DNA from: Collinsella aerofaciens
GTDB taxonomy: Bacteria > Actinomycetota > Coriobacteriia > Coriobacteriales > Coriobacteriaceae
DNA: 64,000 nucleotides
Reading direction: 5' to 3'
NCBI RefSeq assembly: GCF_028209625.1
Contig: NZ_JAQLDU010000013.1
Span: 28,276-92,275 of the forward strand
Below the pieces are notes generated by a model. The model saw only the letters and a list, made by a program, of their open reading frames with translations. It was not told where the DNA came from and did not search any database. Positions 18,153-25,477 of this stretch are shown piece after piece (the stretch's first letter is position 1; every line of letters starts with the position of its first letter). The position numbers were made by a program, and so were the translations under genes.

Positions 18153-18470
18153 ATGGATTGCCTGAAGGTATCAAGCAAATCATCGCCCGCGTCCGTTGCC
18201 GGCGCCATCGCCGGCATGGTCAAGGATGGTGTGCCCGTCAACATTCAGTGTGTCGGCGCCGGTGCGGTCAACCAGGCCATAAAGGCTGTGGCTATCGCGC
18301 GCGGTTTTTTGATTCCAACCGGTTTTGATATTTCCTGCGCGCCCGTGTTCTCCGACATCCTTATTAACGGGGAGTCGCGCACGGCCATCCGTCTTTCTAT
18401 TTACGTTCACCAGATCAATCGAGCTGCTATGGATAACGTCGTCATGGATGATGTTAAGCCTGTGGCATAG
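18153..18470 (+). CDS. spoVS: Stage V sporulation protein S (SpoVS) homologue
   Basis: Small Alba-like protein. The 105 residues match SpoVS almost throughout (LKVSSKSSPASVAGAIAG, GAGAVNQAIKAVAIARGF). SpoVS is needed for spore coat and septum steps in Bacillus but also occurs in non-sporulating bacteria, where its role is unknown. The start at 18153 has AGGAG 7 bp upstream. The upstream gap holds a perfect 7-bp hairpin TACCGAG/CTCGGTA (18085-18102). The C-terminal extension of about 18 residues is slightly longer than in Bacillus. No sporulation genes are seen in the window. Confidence 0.93.
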   Translation: MDCLKVSSKSSPASVAGAIAGMVKDGVPVNIQCVGAGAVNQAIKAVAIARGFLIPTGFDISCAPVFSDILINGESRTAIRLSIYVHQINRAAMDNVVMDDVKPVA

Positions 18471-18521
18471 CTTCTGCTTGCCTCGATTCGCCCCCCCTCT
18501 CCATCGTTAGGACTTATGCAC

Positions 18522-19892
18522 ATGGACCAGCGTTCCGTACGCGATATTCTTGCCGGTAAAACCTACTATATCCGCACCTTTGGCTGCCAGATGAATCAGC
18601 ACGACTCTGAGCGCGTGAGCGGTCTGCTCGATTCGTATGGTTGCCTCATGGCGCTCGATCCCGAGCATGCCGATATCGTTGTCTTCATGACGTGCTGCGT
18701 GCGCGAGGCCGCCGATACTCGCCTGTACGGTCAGTGCAACTCTTGTAAGAGCCTCCCGCCCTCACCCTCGGGCAAGCGTGTGGTTGCCGTTGGTGGTTGC
18801 ATCGCGCAGCGCGATGGCGAGGGCCTGCTCATCAACGTCGATAACGTCAATGTCATCTTTGGTACGCATTCCATCGCACATGTGGCCGAGCTCATTGCCG
18901 AGGCGTTCCTTGATGGCAAGCGTCATATCCGCACCAATGAGCATGAGGATACGGATGCCATGAGCATGCCGTGGCATCGCGAGACCCAGTATCACGCCTG
19001 GGTACCCATTATGACGGGCTGCAATAATTTCTGTACCTATTGCATCGTGCCGTACGTGCGCGGTCGCGAAAAGAGCCGCCCCTTCGAGGAAATTGTCGAC
19101 GAGGTGACCGGTTTGGTGCGCCAGGGCGTGCGCGAGATTACGCTGCTGGGCCAAAACGTTAACTCATATGGTCGCGATCTGTTTGGCAAGCCGCGTTTTG
19201 CCGATCTGCTGCGTGCCGTGGGTGATACGGGTGTGGAGCGCATCTTCTTTACCTCTTCTCATCCTAAGGATCTACTGCCCGAGACCATCGACGCCATGGC
19301 CGAGACGCCCGCCGTCATGCCGCAGCTTCACTTGGCCGTTCAGTCGGGCTCCACGCGTATCCTCAAAGAGATGAATCGCCGTTATACACGCGAGGACTAT
19401 CTGGGCCTGGTCGATCGCATTCGCAACCGCATGCCCGATATCGCGCTCTCGACCGATATTATCGTTGGCTTCCCGGGCGAGACTGAAGAGGACTTTGAGC
19501 AGACGCTCTCACTTGCCGAGACGGTCCGCTATGCTCAGGCCTATACCTTCATCTATTCCAAGCGCGCCGGTACCCCGGCCGCAGAGATTGACGATCCTAC
19601 GCCGCATGAGGTTATTCTCGAGCGTTTCAACCGCCTGGTTAAGGTTATCGAGACTACGGCACACGAGTATAACCAGGGTGAGCTTCATACTGTGGTGCCG
19701 GCGCTCATTGAGGGAACGAGTAAAAAGAACGACGCGGTCCTGCTGGGCAAGAGTCCCAAGAATCAGACCGTGCATGCGCCTATCCCCGAGGGTTACAGCA
19801 TCGATCAGCTTGTTGGCAAGATCGTTGATGTTGACGTTGACGTTGCCAAGACCTGGTATTTGTCCGGCTCCGTTGTGGGCGAGCCGCGCTAA
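18522..19892 (+). CDS. miaB: tRNA-2-methylthio-N6-dimethylallyladenosine synthase MiaB
   Basis: Radical-SAM methylthiotransferase that modifies A37 of tRNAs after MiaA. It has the UPF0004 domain (FGCQMNQHDSE, TCCVRE, GGCIAQ), radical-SAM CNNFCTYC (C167, C171, C174) and a C-terminal TRAM domain. The ATG at 18522 fits the TAGGA at 18508-18512; an ATG two codons earlier (18516) is also possible. miaA overlaps its stop (TAATG), so the two successive modification enzymes are translationally coupled. Confidence 0.95.
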   Translation: MDQRSVRDILAGKTYYIRTFGCQMNQHDSERVSGLLDSYGCLMALDPEHADIVVFMTCCVREAADTRLYGQCNSCKSLPPSPSGKRVVAVGGCIAQRDGEGLLINVDNVNVIFGTHSIAHVAELIAEAFLDGKRHIRTNEHEDTDAMSMPWHRETQYHAWVPIMTGCNNFCTYCIVPYVRGREKSRPFEEIVDEVTGLVRQGVREITLLGQNVNSYGRDLFGKPRFADLLRAVGDTGVERIFFTSSHPKDLLPETIDAMAETPAVMPQLHLAVQSGSTRILKEMNRRYTREDYLGLVDRIRNRMPDIALSTDIIVGFPGETEEDFEQTLSLAETVRYAQAYTFIYSKRAGTPAAEIDDPTPHEVILERFNRLVKVIETTAHEYNQGELHTVVPALIEGTSKKNDAVLLGKSPKNQTVHAPIPEGYSIDQLVGKIVDVDVDVAKTWYLSGSVVGEPR

Positions 19893-20830
19893 TGGTTTCT
19901 CCCAGGGCAGGAATTTCCGCCGTTGCGATCGTCGGTCCGACGGCGGTTGGTAAGAGTGATGTTGCCGACCGTTTGGCAGCTCGTCTTTCGTCCGAAGTGC
20001 TGTCGTGCGATGCGATGCAAATCTATCGCGGCATGGACATCGGTACCGCAAAGATGGCGCCCGATGAGTGTACGGTGCCGCTGCGTCTCGTCGACATTGT
20101 AGAGCCGGGTGTGGCATATTCTGCTGCGCTTTATCAGGCTGACGCTCGCGCGCATGTTGAACGTCTCCTTGGTTCGGGTTGCCTGCCGGTTTTTTGCGGA
20201 GGTACGGGGCTGTATCTCAAGGCCGCCCTCGATGAAATGGACTTTCCTTCGGGTGAACTTGAGGACGATCGTCGTATGGGCTATCAGGAGCTTGCCGAGC
20301 GTATTGGCGAGGAAGAGCTGCATGCCCTGCTTGCCGAGCGCGACCCAGAATCGGCTGCTGTTATTCATCCCCATAATGTGCGCCGTGTGATTCGTGCGCT
20401 CGAGATGCATGATGATGGTATCTCCTATGCACAGCAAAAAAGTCAGTTTAGTGTTCCGCGCGAGCATTATCATGCTCTATGGTTTGGTCTGACGCGTAAT
20501 CGCGAGGTGCTCTACGAGCGCATTAACCTGCGCGTCGATCTGATGTTTGAGCAGGGTCTTGTCGATGAGGTTCGCGGTCTTATGGACCAGGGGCTGGGAG
20601 ATGCCCTGACTTCGATGCAGGCAATTGGCTATAAAGAGATCATTGATGCTTTCAATGGCGTGATTTCTATGGATGAGGCTCGCGAACTCATCAAGATGCG
20701 TTCGCGTCGCTATGCCAAACGTCAGCTTTCGTGGTTTAAGCGCGATGACCGTATCGTGTGGTTCGATATGGACGAGTTTACGATCGATGAGGTCGTTGAG
20801 GACATCCTGCATCGTATTGAGGCTGCCTAA
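19892..20830 (+). CDS. miaA: tRNA dimethylallyltransferase MiaA
   Basis: Transfers the dimethylallyl group to A37 of tRNAs reading UNN codons. The 312 residues carry the P-loop GPTAVGKS (15-22), the CDAMQIYRGMDIGTAK segment and the GGTGLYLKA motif. It overlaps miaB and hflX by one base at each end, so all three are one translational unit. Confidence 0.95.
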   Translation: MVSPRAGISAVAIVGPTAVGKSDVADRLAARLSSEVLSCDAMQIYRGMDIGTAKMAPDECTVPLRLVDIVEPGVAYSAALYQADARAHVERLLGSGCLPVFCGGTGLYLKAALDEMDFPSGELEDDRRMGYQELAERIGEEELHALLAERDPESAAVIHPHNVRRVIRALEMHDDGISYAQQKSQFSVPREHYHALWFGLTRNREVLYERINLRVDLMFEQGLVDEVRGLMDQGLGDALTSMQAIGYKEIIDAFNGVISMDEARELIKMRSRRYAKRQLSWFKRDDRIVWFDMDEFTIDEVVEDILHRIEAA

Positions 20831-22119
20831 TGGCCCGTTTCCCCCTTGTTCCCACGGCACCCGAGCCCGAGCGTGCCATATTAGTTGGTGTTGAGTGGCG
20901 CGACAATGCATGGCCGCTCGATCGTTCGCTTGACGAGCTTGAGCGCCTGGCCCATACGGCTGGCGCCCAGTGCGTGGCGCGTTTGTCACAGCGTCTGGTT
21001 AAGCCGTATCCAAAATCGTTTATCGGTTCCGGTAAGGTTGAAGAGCTGTGCGGCCTGGTGCATCGCATGGATGCCGATGTCGTTATTTTTGACGACGACC
21101 TGACGCCCTCGCAGCAATCCTATTTGGAGAAAGCCGTGGGCGAGCCGGTAAAGATTATCGATCGTACAGCACTGATCTTGGATATCTTTGGCCTGCATGC
21201 TCAGACGCGTGAGGGACGCCTACAGGTACAGCTGGCGCAGCTTCAATATCTGTTGCCTCGTCTGCGTGGCATGTGGAGCCATCTTGCCAAGGAGCAGACG
21301 CGCGGCGGCATCGGTTCGCGCTTTGGCCAGGGTGAAAGCCAGCTCGAGGTTGACCGTCGCTTGATTCGCAATAAGATTGCCGCGCTTCGTCGTGAGCTCA
21401 AGCAGGTTGAACAGCGTCGCGATGTCCAGTCCAAGAGCCGCATTGAGTCACCGGCGTTTCGCGTCGCGTTAGCCGGTTATACCAATGCCGGTAAATCGAC
21501 GTTGCTCAATCGCCTGACCGGCTCTACGGTACTTTCGCAGGACAAGCTGTTTGCTACGCTCGACCCGACGACGCGTTCGTATCGCCTGCCCGGCGGTCGC
21601 GGCATGACGATTACTGATACCGTCGGCTTTATTCAAAAGCTGCCGCATGGTCTGGTCGATGCCTTTAAATCGACGCTGTCCGAGGTGTTGGGTGCCGATC
21701 TAATTCTCAAAGTCGTAGATGCGTCTGACGAGGACTATGAGCGGCAGCTGGATGCTGTCGACCGCGTGCTTGATGAGATCGGCGCCGGAGAGCGTTTAAC
21801 GCTGACCGTATTCAATAAAATCGATCTTCTCGATAGCGTCGATCGATTGAGTTTCCGTCGTCGCTATCCGGAGGCCGTTCTGTTCTCGGCCCAAACGGGC
21901 GAGGGGCTCGACGATCTCGTCGACCGGATTGCTCGCGAGGCAGCTGCCACCGATGTGTTGCTCTCCGCTGATATCCCGTATCGCGAGGGCGCTCTCATCA
22001 CGCTGGTGCATGAGCAGGGAACCCTTCTGCATGAGGAATATCTCGAGGACGGCGTTCGCATTGTGGCGAAGTTGCCGGCTCGTATTGCACCGCGGCTCGA
22101 GCGCTATCGTACGGAATAA
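20830..22119 (+). CDS. hflX: Ribosome-associated GTPase HflX
   Basis: GTPase that splits stalled 70S ribosomes. The 429 residues have the N-terminal HflX domain, a coiled-coil (REQTRGGIGSRFGQGE region of the family) and a G domain with G1 GYTNAGKS (from G216), G3 DTVGFI and G4 NKID. Its start overlaps the miaA stop. The last 16 bp overlap the convergent acyltransferase-like gene on the other strand. Confidence 0.95.
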   Translation: MARFPLVPTAPEPERAILVGVEWRDNAWPLDRSLDELERLAHTAGAQCVARLSQRLVKPYPKSFIGSGKVEELCGLVHRMDADVVIFDDDLTPSQQSYLEKAVGEPVKIIDRTALILDIFGLHAQTREGRLQVQLAQLQYLLPRLRGMWSHLAKEQTRGGIGSRFGQGESQLEVDRRLIRNKIAALRRELKQVEQRRDVQSKSRIESPAFRVALAGYTNAGKSTLLNRLTGSTVLSQDKLFATLDPTTRSYRLPGGRGMTITDTVGFIQKLPHGLVDAFKSTLSEVLGADLILKVVDASDEDYERQLDAVDRVLDEIGAGERLTLTVFNKIDLLDSVDRLSFRRRYPEAVLFSAQTGEGLDDLVDRIAREAAATDVLLSADIPYREGALITLVHEQGTLLHEEYLEDGVRIVAKLPARIAPRLERYRTE

Positions 22120-22808
22120 ACGATTTCTAGCACGCCTAGAATGACTGGCTGATGGAGCAGGTAGAACGGTAAGGCATGCCGACCCAGGACTGCGAGCGCC
22201 GGGATAGGATTGGCGTATGCCCATGCTGGCGCTTCGAGACTTGATGCTTGTGCTGCCTGGGCAGCAAAAAAGCCGGTAAGGTACATAAAGACAAACGGTA
22301 TGAGCGGATAGTAATCTCCCGAAACAAAACCCGGGCCTGGGAATCCAAGCCATGCCAGGTAGGGGAGTGGGTAGACCGCCTTTGGAATGCCCCAGGTTAG
22401 GGCAAAAAGAACAAGGCACGCTGCGATGCCCCATGAGCCCGGTAATTTTTGGAGTAACGGACGGGTGAACGCAACCACCGCGGTGCACATCGCCATGCAA
22501 TAAATGATGCCAAAGTTCACTGAATCGTCGACCGATACGAGAGTTGTTGCGATCCAGACGACCAAAGCTGCGGCAGCGTACTTAGCCGCTCGTTTGGCAT
22601 TGTTGCGTGAGAGCGTGCACATCCAACCCGCGATAAACAAAAATACCCAGCTGTTGCTGGCGCGCCAGACGTCTTGAAAGACAGTCTGGGTAAACCAGGG
22701 CATATCCCAGCCATACAGGTAGGCGAGATCATAGCAAGCGTGAAAACCTGCCATAGAAATCATCGTAAACCCGCGGACGGTATCAAAGATGGTTATGCGT
22801 TTTTGCAT
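22104..22808 (-). CDS. DUF1624 / heparan-alpha-glucosaminide N-acetyltransferase-like membrane protein
   Basis: 234-residue protein with about seven hydrophobic segments and the family start RITIFDTVRGFTMISM followed by HACYDLAYLYG. Members of this acyltransferase-like family are thought to move acyl groups onto surface sugars; the substrate here is unknown. Its start overlaps the lexA stop (TAATG), so it is translationally coupled to lexA and probably SOS-co-regulated. The 3' end overlaps hflX. Confidence 0.75.
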   Translation of the reverse strand: MQKRITIFDTVRGFTMISMAGFHACYDLAYLYGWDMPWFTQTVFQDVWRASNSWVFLFIAGWMCTLSRNNAKRAAKYAAAALVVWIATTLVSVDDSVNFGIIYCMAMCTAVVAFTRPLLQKLPGSWGIAACLVLFALTWGIPKAVYPLPYLAWLGFPGPGFVSGDYYPLIPFVFMYLTGFFAAQAAQASSLEAPAWAYANPIPALAVLGRHALPFYLLHQPVILGVLEIVYSVR

Positions 22809-23452
22809 TACGAGAACCGGCGCATCAAGCCGACGACTTTGCCCAGGATAACGGGATTCGTTGCATAGATAGGTTCCATGGTGTCGTTCTCGGGCTGCAA
22901 GCGCACACGCCCCTGCTCCTTGTAGAACGTCTTGACGGTCGCCGAACCATCAATCATGGCCACGACAATTTCGCCGTTCATGGCACTCTTTTGTTCACGG
23001 ACGATGATGTAATCGCCATTGAAGATGCCGACATTGATCATTGAGCTCCCATGCACCTCAAGGATAAAGGAACCCTGATCAGTGGCGATTTCGGTCGGGA
23101 TAGTAAACGTGTCTTCGATATTCTGCTCGGCCAGAATGGGAATCCCAGCCGCGACGCGACCAACGAGCGGTAGCGAGACCGTTCCGCGAGGTGCGGTGGG
23201 CTCGTCAGATTTAGAAATTGAGACAGAGGAACCATCCTCGTTAAAGAGTTCCAGGGCACGCGGCTTGGTGGCATCGCGCTTGAGCAGCCCGCGCGCCTCC
23301 AGGGCAGAGAGATGGGCGTGCACGGTGCTTGGGGAGGAAAGGCCCACGGCAGAAGCCATCTCACGCACGCTGGGCGGATAACCCTTCTCCTGCTGATATT
23401 CCTTGATGAAGTCGTAAATTTGCTGCTGACGCTTGGTAATTTTGCGAGCCAT
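22808..23452 (-). CDS. lexA: LexA repressor
   Basis: SOS repressor that self-cleaves when RecA filaments form. The 214 residues have an N-terminal winged HTH (about 1-65), the Ala102-Gly103 cleavage site and the Ser137/Lys174 catalytic dyad (GSSM and TVKTF). The ATG at 23452 is chosen because GAGAGGA lies about 9 bases upstream; an in-frame ATG at 23473 would add 7 residues. Two LexA boxes sit 50-95 bp upstream, so it is autoregulated. It is followed by the overlapping DUF1624 gene. Confidence 0.96.
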   Translation of the reverse strand: MARKITKRQQQIYDFIKEYQQEKGYPPSVREMASAVGLSSPSTVHAHLSALEARGLLKRDATKPRALELFNEDGSSVSISKSDEPTAPRGTVSLPLVGRVAAGIPILAEQNIEDTFTIPTEIATDQGSFILEVHGSSMINVGIFNGDYIIVREQKSAMNGEIVVAMIDGSATVKTFYKEQGRVRLQPENDTMEPIYATNPVILGKVVGLMRRFS

Positions 23453-23497
23453 CAGGGCATCCTCTCTACCCATGTCAAACAAATGTTCGAATTTTGC

Positions 23498-23525
23498 TTG
23501 ACAGGAACAACTGTTCGAAGATAAT
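23498..23525 (+). promoter_or_regulatory. Promoter of the LysM gene with SOS box in its spacer
   Basis: TTGACA (23498-23503), a 16-bp spacer and GATAAT (23520-23525). The spacer contains GGAACAACTGTTCG (23504-23517), a LexA box with one changed flank base. The arrangement copies the recA promoter. Confidence 0.75.
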
Positions 23526-23531
23526 AATAAC

Positions 23532-23545
23532 CGAACATTCGTTCT
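23532..23545. promoter_or_regulatory. Second SOS (LexA) box in the lexA/LysM divergent region
   Basis: CGAACATTCGTTCT matches CGAAC-N4-GTTC, with only the last flanking base off. It lies 28 bp from the start of the other box and about 80 bp upstream of the lexA start, so it probably controls lexA itself. Confidence 0.8.
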
Positions 23546-23612
23546 CGCGCTAGACATTTTTGTCCGCGCGGCTTGATAAAACTGTTCTCAGCAAAACACG
23601 CGAGAGGAGAAC

Positions 23613-24065
23613 ATGATGAACGCAACGAATATGGTCCAGGGAAACCTCGCCCTTAAGCTCGAGACGCCTGCAGAACCCACTTTTACGGTTGTTCAGGGTG
23701 GCCGCTCCGGCATTCAACCTTTGACCGTAAAGCCTGCTCGCAATCAGCAGGCTGTAGTCGCGCCGGCCCGCGTTGCCCTGAAGGTTCCGACGATTGTCGC
23801 CGTCGCCGTTGCGCTTACGCTCTTCTTTGTCCTCGCTACTTCGGTCTTTAGCTCTCGTCACGCCGCGTATGCCGAGTCCGTTTCCAACATTACTTACGAG
23901 ACCATTCGCGTTCAGACTGGCGATTCTCTTTGGTCGCTTGCCGAGGAATATCCAATCGAAGGCCTTTCCACGCAAGAGACTTCCGACATGATCCGTAACG
24001 TCAATCATCTGGAGCATGGTTCGCTCGCCGCCGGTGCGCATCTTAAGGTTCCTGCTCGTTCGTAA
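23613..24065 (+). CDS. LysM-domain membrane protein, candidate SOS-induced division inhibitor
   Basis: 150 residues: a cytoplasmic N-terminus of about 55 residues, one transmembrane helix (about 58-78) and an external LysM domain (about 97-147) of the kind that binds peptidoglycan. It is transcribed divergently from lexA under an SOS box. Bacillus yneA, also a LysM protein beside lexA, delays division during SOS; similar roles are known for unrelated small membrane proteins in other phyla. A YneA-like role is inferred from architecture and location; the long N-terminus is different. The start has AGAGGAG upstream; ATG 23616 is an alternative. Confidence 0.8.
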   Translation: MMNATNMVQGNLALKLETPAEPTFTVVQGGRSGIQPLTVKPARNQQAVVAPARVALKVPTIVAVAVALTLFFVLATSVFSSRHAAYAESVSNITYETIRVQTGDSLWSLAEEYPIEGLSTQETSDMIRNVNHLEHGSLAAGAHLKVPARS

Positions 24066-24078
24066 TCATTATCGCGCT

Positions 24079-24122
24079 GCGCATGGTACCCTTGTTATCG
24101 TTTAAGAGGAGGTACCATGCGC
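24079..24122 (+). promoter_or_regulatory. RNA hairpin that encloses the nrdR start codon
   Basis: A perfect 12-bp inverted repeat GCGCATGGTACC/GGTACCATGCGC (24079-24090 with 24111-24122). The 3' arm contains the ATG of nrdR (24117-24119), and part of the AAGAGGAGG Shine-Dalgarno lies in the 20-base loop. Folding would block initiation. Confidence 0.7.
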
Positions 24123-24560
24123 TGTCCCAAATGCGGCAAGGCACATACCCGCGTCGTTGATTCCCGTATGCAGGAGTCAAATAACACCATTAAGCGCCGT
24201 CGCGAATGTTGCTCGTGTAACTATCGCTTTACAACGTTCGAGCGATGCGAAGACCCAATCGAGGTCATTAAGTCAGACGGAACCAAGCAGCGGTTCGATC
24301 GCAATAAGCTGCTCGTCGGCTTGATGCGCGCCACCATCAAGCGCGATATCGACACTAAGAAGCTCAATGAGATTATCGACGACATCGAGGTCGAGCTGCG
24401 CTCTCGCACACTGACGGCCGTCACGTCCCATGAGTTGGGTGACATGGTGCTCAAGCGCTTGGCCAAGATCGACAAGGTGGCGTACATCCGCTTTGCCTCG
24501 GTCTACCGCGATTTCAAAGACGTCGATGAGTTTCTGCAAGAGCTCGACAAGCTAAGGTGA
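24117..24560 (+). CDS. nrdR: Transcriptional repressor NrdR
   Basis: Nucleotide-sensing repressor of ribonucleotide reductase genes. The 147 residues show the N-terminal zinc ribbon (C3, C6, C31, C34) and an ATP-cone (about 47-137) that reads dATP/ATP. It lies behind the LysM gene and 4 bp before dut, so deoxynucleotide regulation and dUTP removal are grouped with the SOS locus. The start codon is inside a strong hairpin. Confidence 0.96.
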   Translation: MRCPKCGKAHTRVVDSRMQESNNTIKRRRECCSCNYRFTTFERCEDPIEVIKSDGTKQRFDRNKLLVGLMRATIKRDIDTKKLNEIIDDIEVELRSRTLTAVTSHELGDMVLKRLAKIDKVAYIRFASVYRDFKDVDEFLQELDKLR

Positions 24561-24564
24561 TTTC

Positions 24565-25008
24565 ATGTCCAACATTACCGTTAACATTAAACGTCTCGAC
24601 CCAACCGTCGAGCTTCCCAAATACGCCCATCCTACGGATGCCGGTCTTGACCTGCGTTCCAACGAGGATTGCACTCTGAAGCCCTTTGAGCGTCGTCTGG
24701 TCTCCACGGGCCTAGCTATCGCCCTACCTGACGGCTACGCCGGCTTCGTCCAGCCCCGCAGCGGCCTGGCCATCAAGCAAGGCCTGTCTATAGTCAACAC
24801 TCCTGGCCTCATCGATGCCCACTACCGAGGAGAGCTCAAAGTCATCCTCATTAACCTGGACCCCACGAACAACATCCAAATCAACAAAGGCGACCGCATC
24901 GCCCAACTCGTCATCCAAGAAGTCCCCACGGTCAACCTCGTAGAAGTACAAGAACTAGACGAAACCGACCGAGGCAACGGAGGCTTCGGCTCCAGCGGCA
25001 TCGCTTAA
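24565..25008 (+). CDS. dut: dUTP diphosphatase
   Basis: Hydrolyses dUTP to dUMP, preventing uracil incorporation. The 147 residues contain the five trimeric dUTPase motifs: [38 protein letters not shown] and [10 protein letters not shown]. It starts 4 bp after nrdR. From about 24780 onward the codons change: CAA, GAA, AAA, GTA, CTA, CGA and GGA replace the CAG, GAG, AAG and CGT favoured by neighbours. This hints at a recombined 3' half. Confidence 0.95.
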   Translation: MSNITVNIKRLDPTVELPKYAHPTDAGLDLRSNEDCTLKPFERRLVSTGLAIALPDGYAGFVQPRSGLAIKQGLSIVNTPGLIDAHYRGELKVILINLDPTNNIQINKGDRIAQLVIQEVPTVNLVEVQELDETDRGNGGFGSSGIA

Positions 25009-25030
25009 TCATTTTCAACATGTAGGGTCG

Positions 25031-25080
25031 GCCTCTCACCCGGGGCCCACACATATCATCCCGTGCTCAAACATTCTCGC
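25031..25080 (+). repeat. Structured palindromic repeat, partial copy C (5' half only)
   Basis: Contains the conserved run ATATCATCCCGTGCTCAAAC followed by ATTCTCGC, as in copies D and E, but the matching 3' half is missing and a G7 run begins instead. Probably a truncated copy. Confidence 0.65.
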
Positions 25081-25100
25081 GGGGGGGCGCTCATATCCCT

Positions 25101-25203
25101 CCCGCCCGCCTCTCACACATATCATTCCATGCTCAAACATTCTCGCTTCGCTTCGCTCGCTGCGAAACTGCGCGTGGAACGATATGTGTGAGAGGCGGGC
25201 GGG
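25101..25203 (+). repeat. Structured palindromic repeat, copy D
   Basis: A perfect 23-bp outer stem (25101-25123 with 25181-25203) is followed by a 2x2 internal loop AT/AC and a 4-bp stem TCCA/TGGA. The conserved internal-loop strands TGCTCAAACATTC and AACTGCGCG come next, and the element is closed by a TCGC/GCGA hairpin. Copy E shares the inner strands but has another outer stem. The strands resemble those of copies A and B (TGCTC.ACA.TC and GGAACTCGCG). Confidence 0.8.
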
Positions 25204-25238
25204 CGGCTACTCGCTTGAAACAATATTACATTCTAGTC

Positions 25239-25279
25239 AGCCAATGCGACAAAGGAACTATCCCTTTGCCGCATTGGCT
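25239..25279. terminator. Hairpin between convergent dut and glycosyltransferase genes
   Basis: AGCCAATGCG/CGCATTGGCT (25239-25248 with 25270-25279), extended by CAAAGG/CCTTTG after one mismatch. The T-tract is weak on both sides, so it may be a bidirectional terminator of modest strength or a further structured element. Confidence 0.45.
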
Positions 25280-25361
25280 GTCTGTATTTAGAATTTCCGG
25301 TTTCGCCTTTGCAGGTTCTAGTGGTGGGGAATCTGGGATTAGCCGCTAGCGCGTAAACGCA

Positions 25362-25465
25362 GCTCTCCCGTGGGAGGGCCCTATATATCGTCCCGCGCGC
25401 AGTTTCGCAGCAACGCGAGAATGTTTGAGCACGGGATGATATATAGGGCCCTCCCACGGGAGAGC
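25362..25465 (-). repeat. Structured palindromic repeat, copy E (inverted relative to copy D)
   Basis: Perfect 28-bp outer stem (25362-25389 with 25438-25465) unrelated in sequence to that of copy D. Read on the minus strand it encloses AT, CCCG, TGCTCAAACATTCTCGC, a short loop, GCTGCGAAACTGCGCG, CGGG, AC. The 4-bp inner stem differs from copy D (TCCA/TGGA) but still pairs. It ends 12 bp from the glycosyltransferase stop. Confidence 0.8.
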
Positions 25466-25477
25466 GGACAGTCCGTC

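Noticed and set aside
25031..25465. Reading the palindromes as plain rho-independent terminators or as a CRISPR array
   Set aside because: No T-runs follow the stems, and there are no regularly spaced identical repeats with unique spacers.
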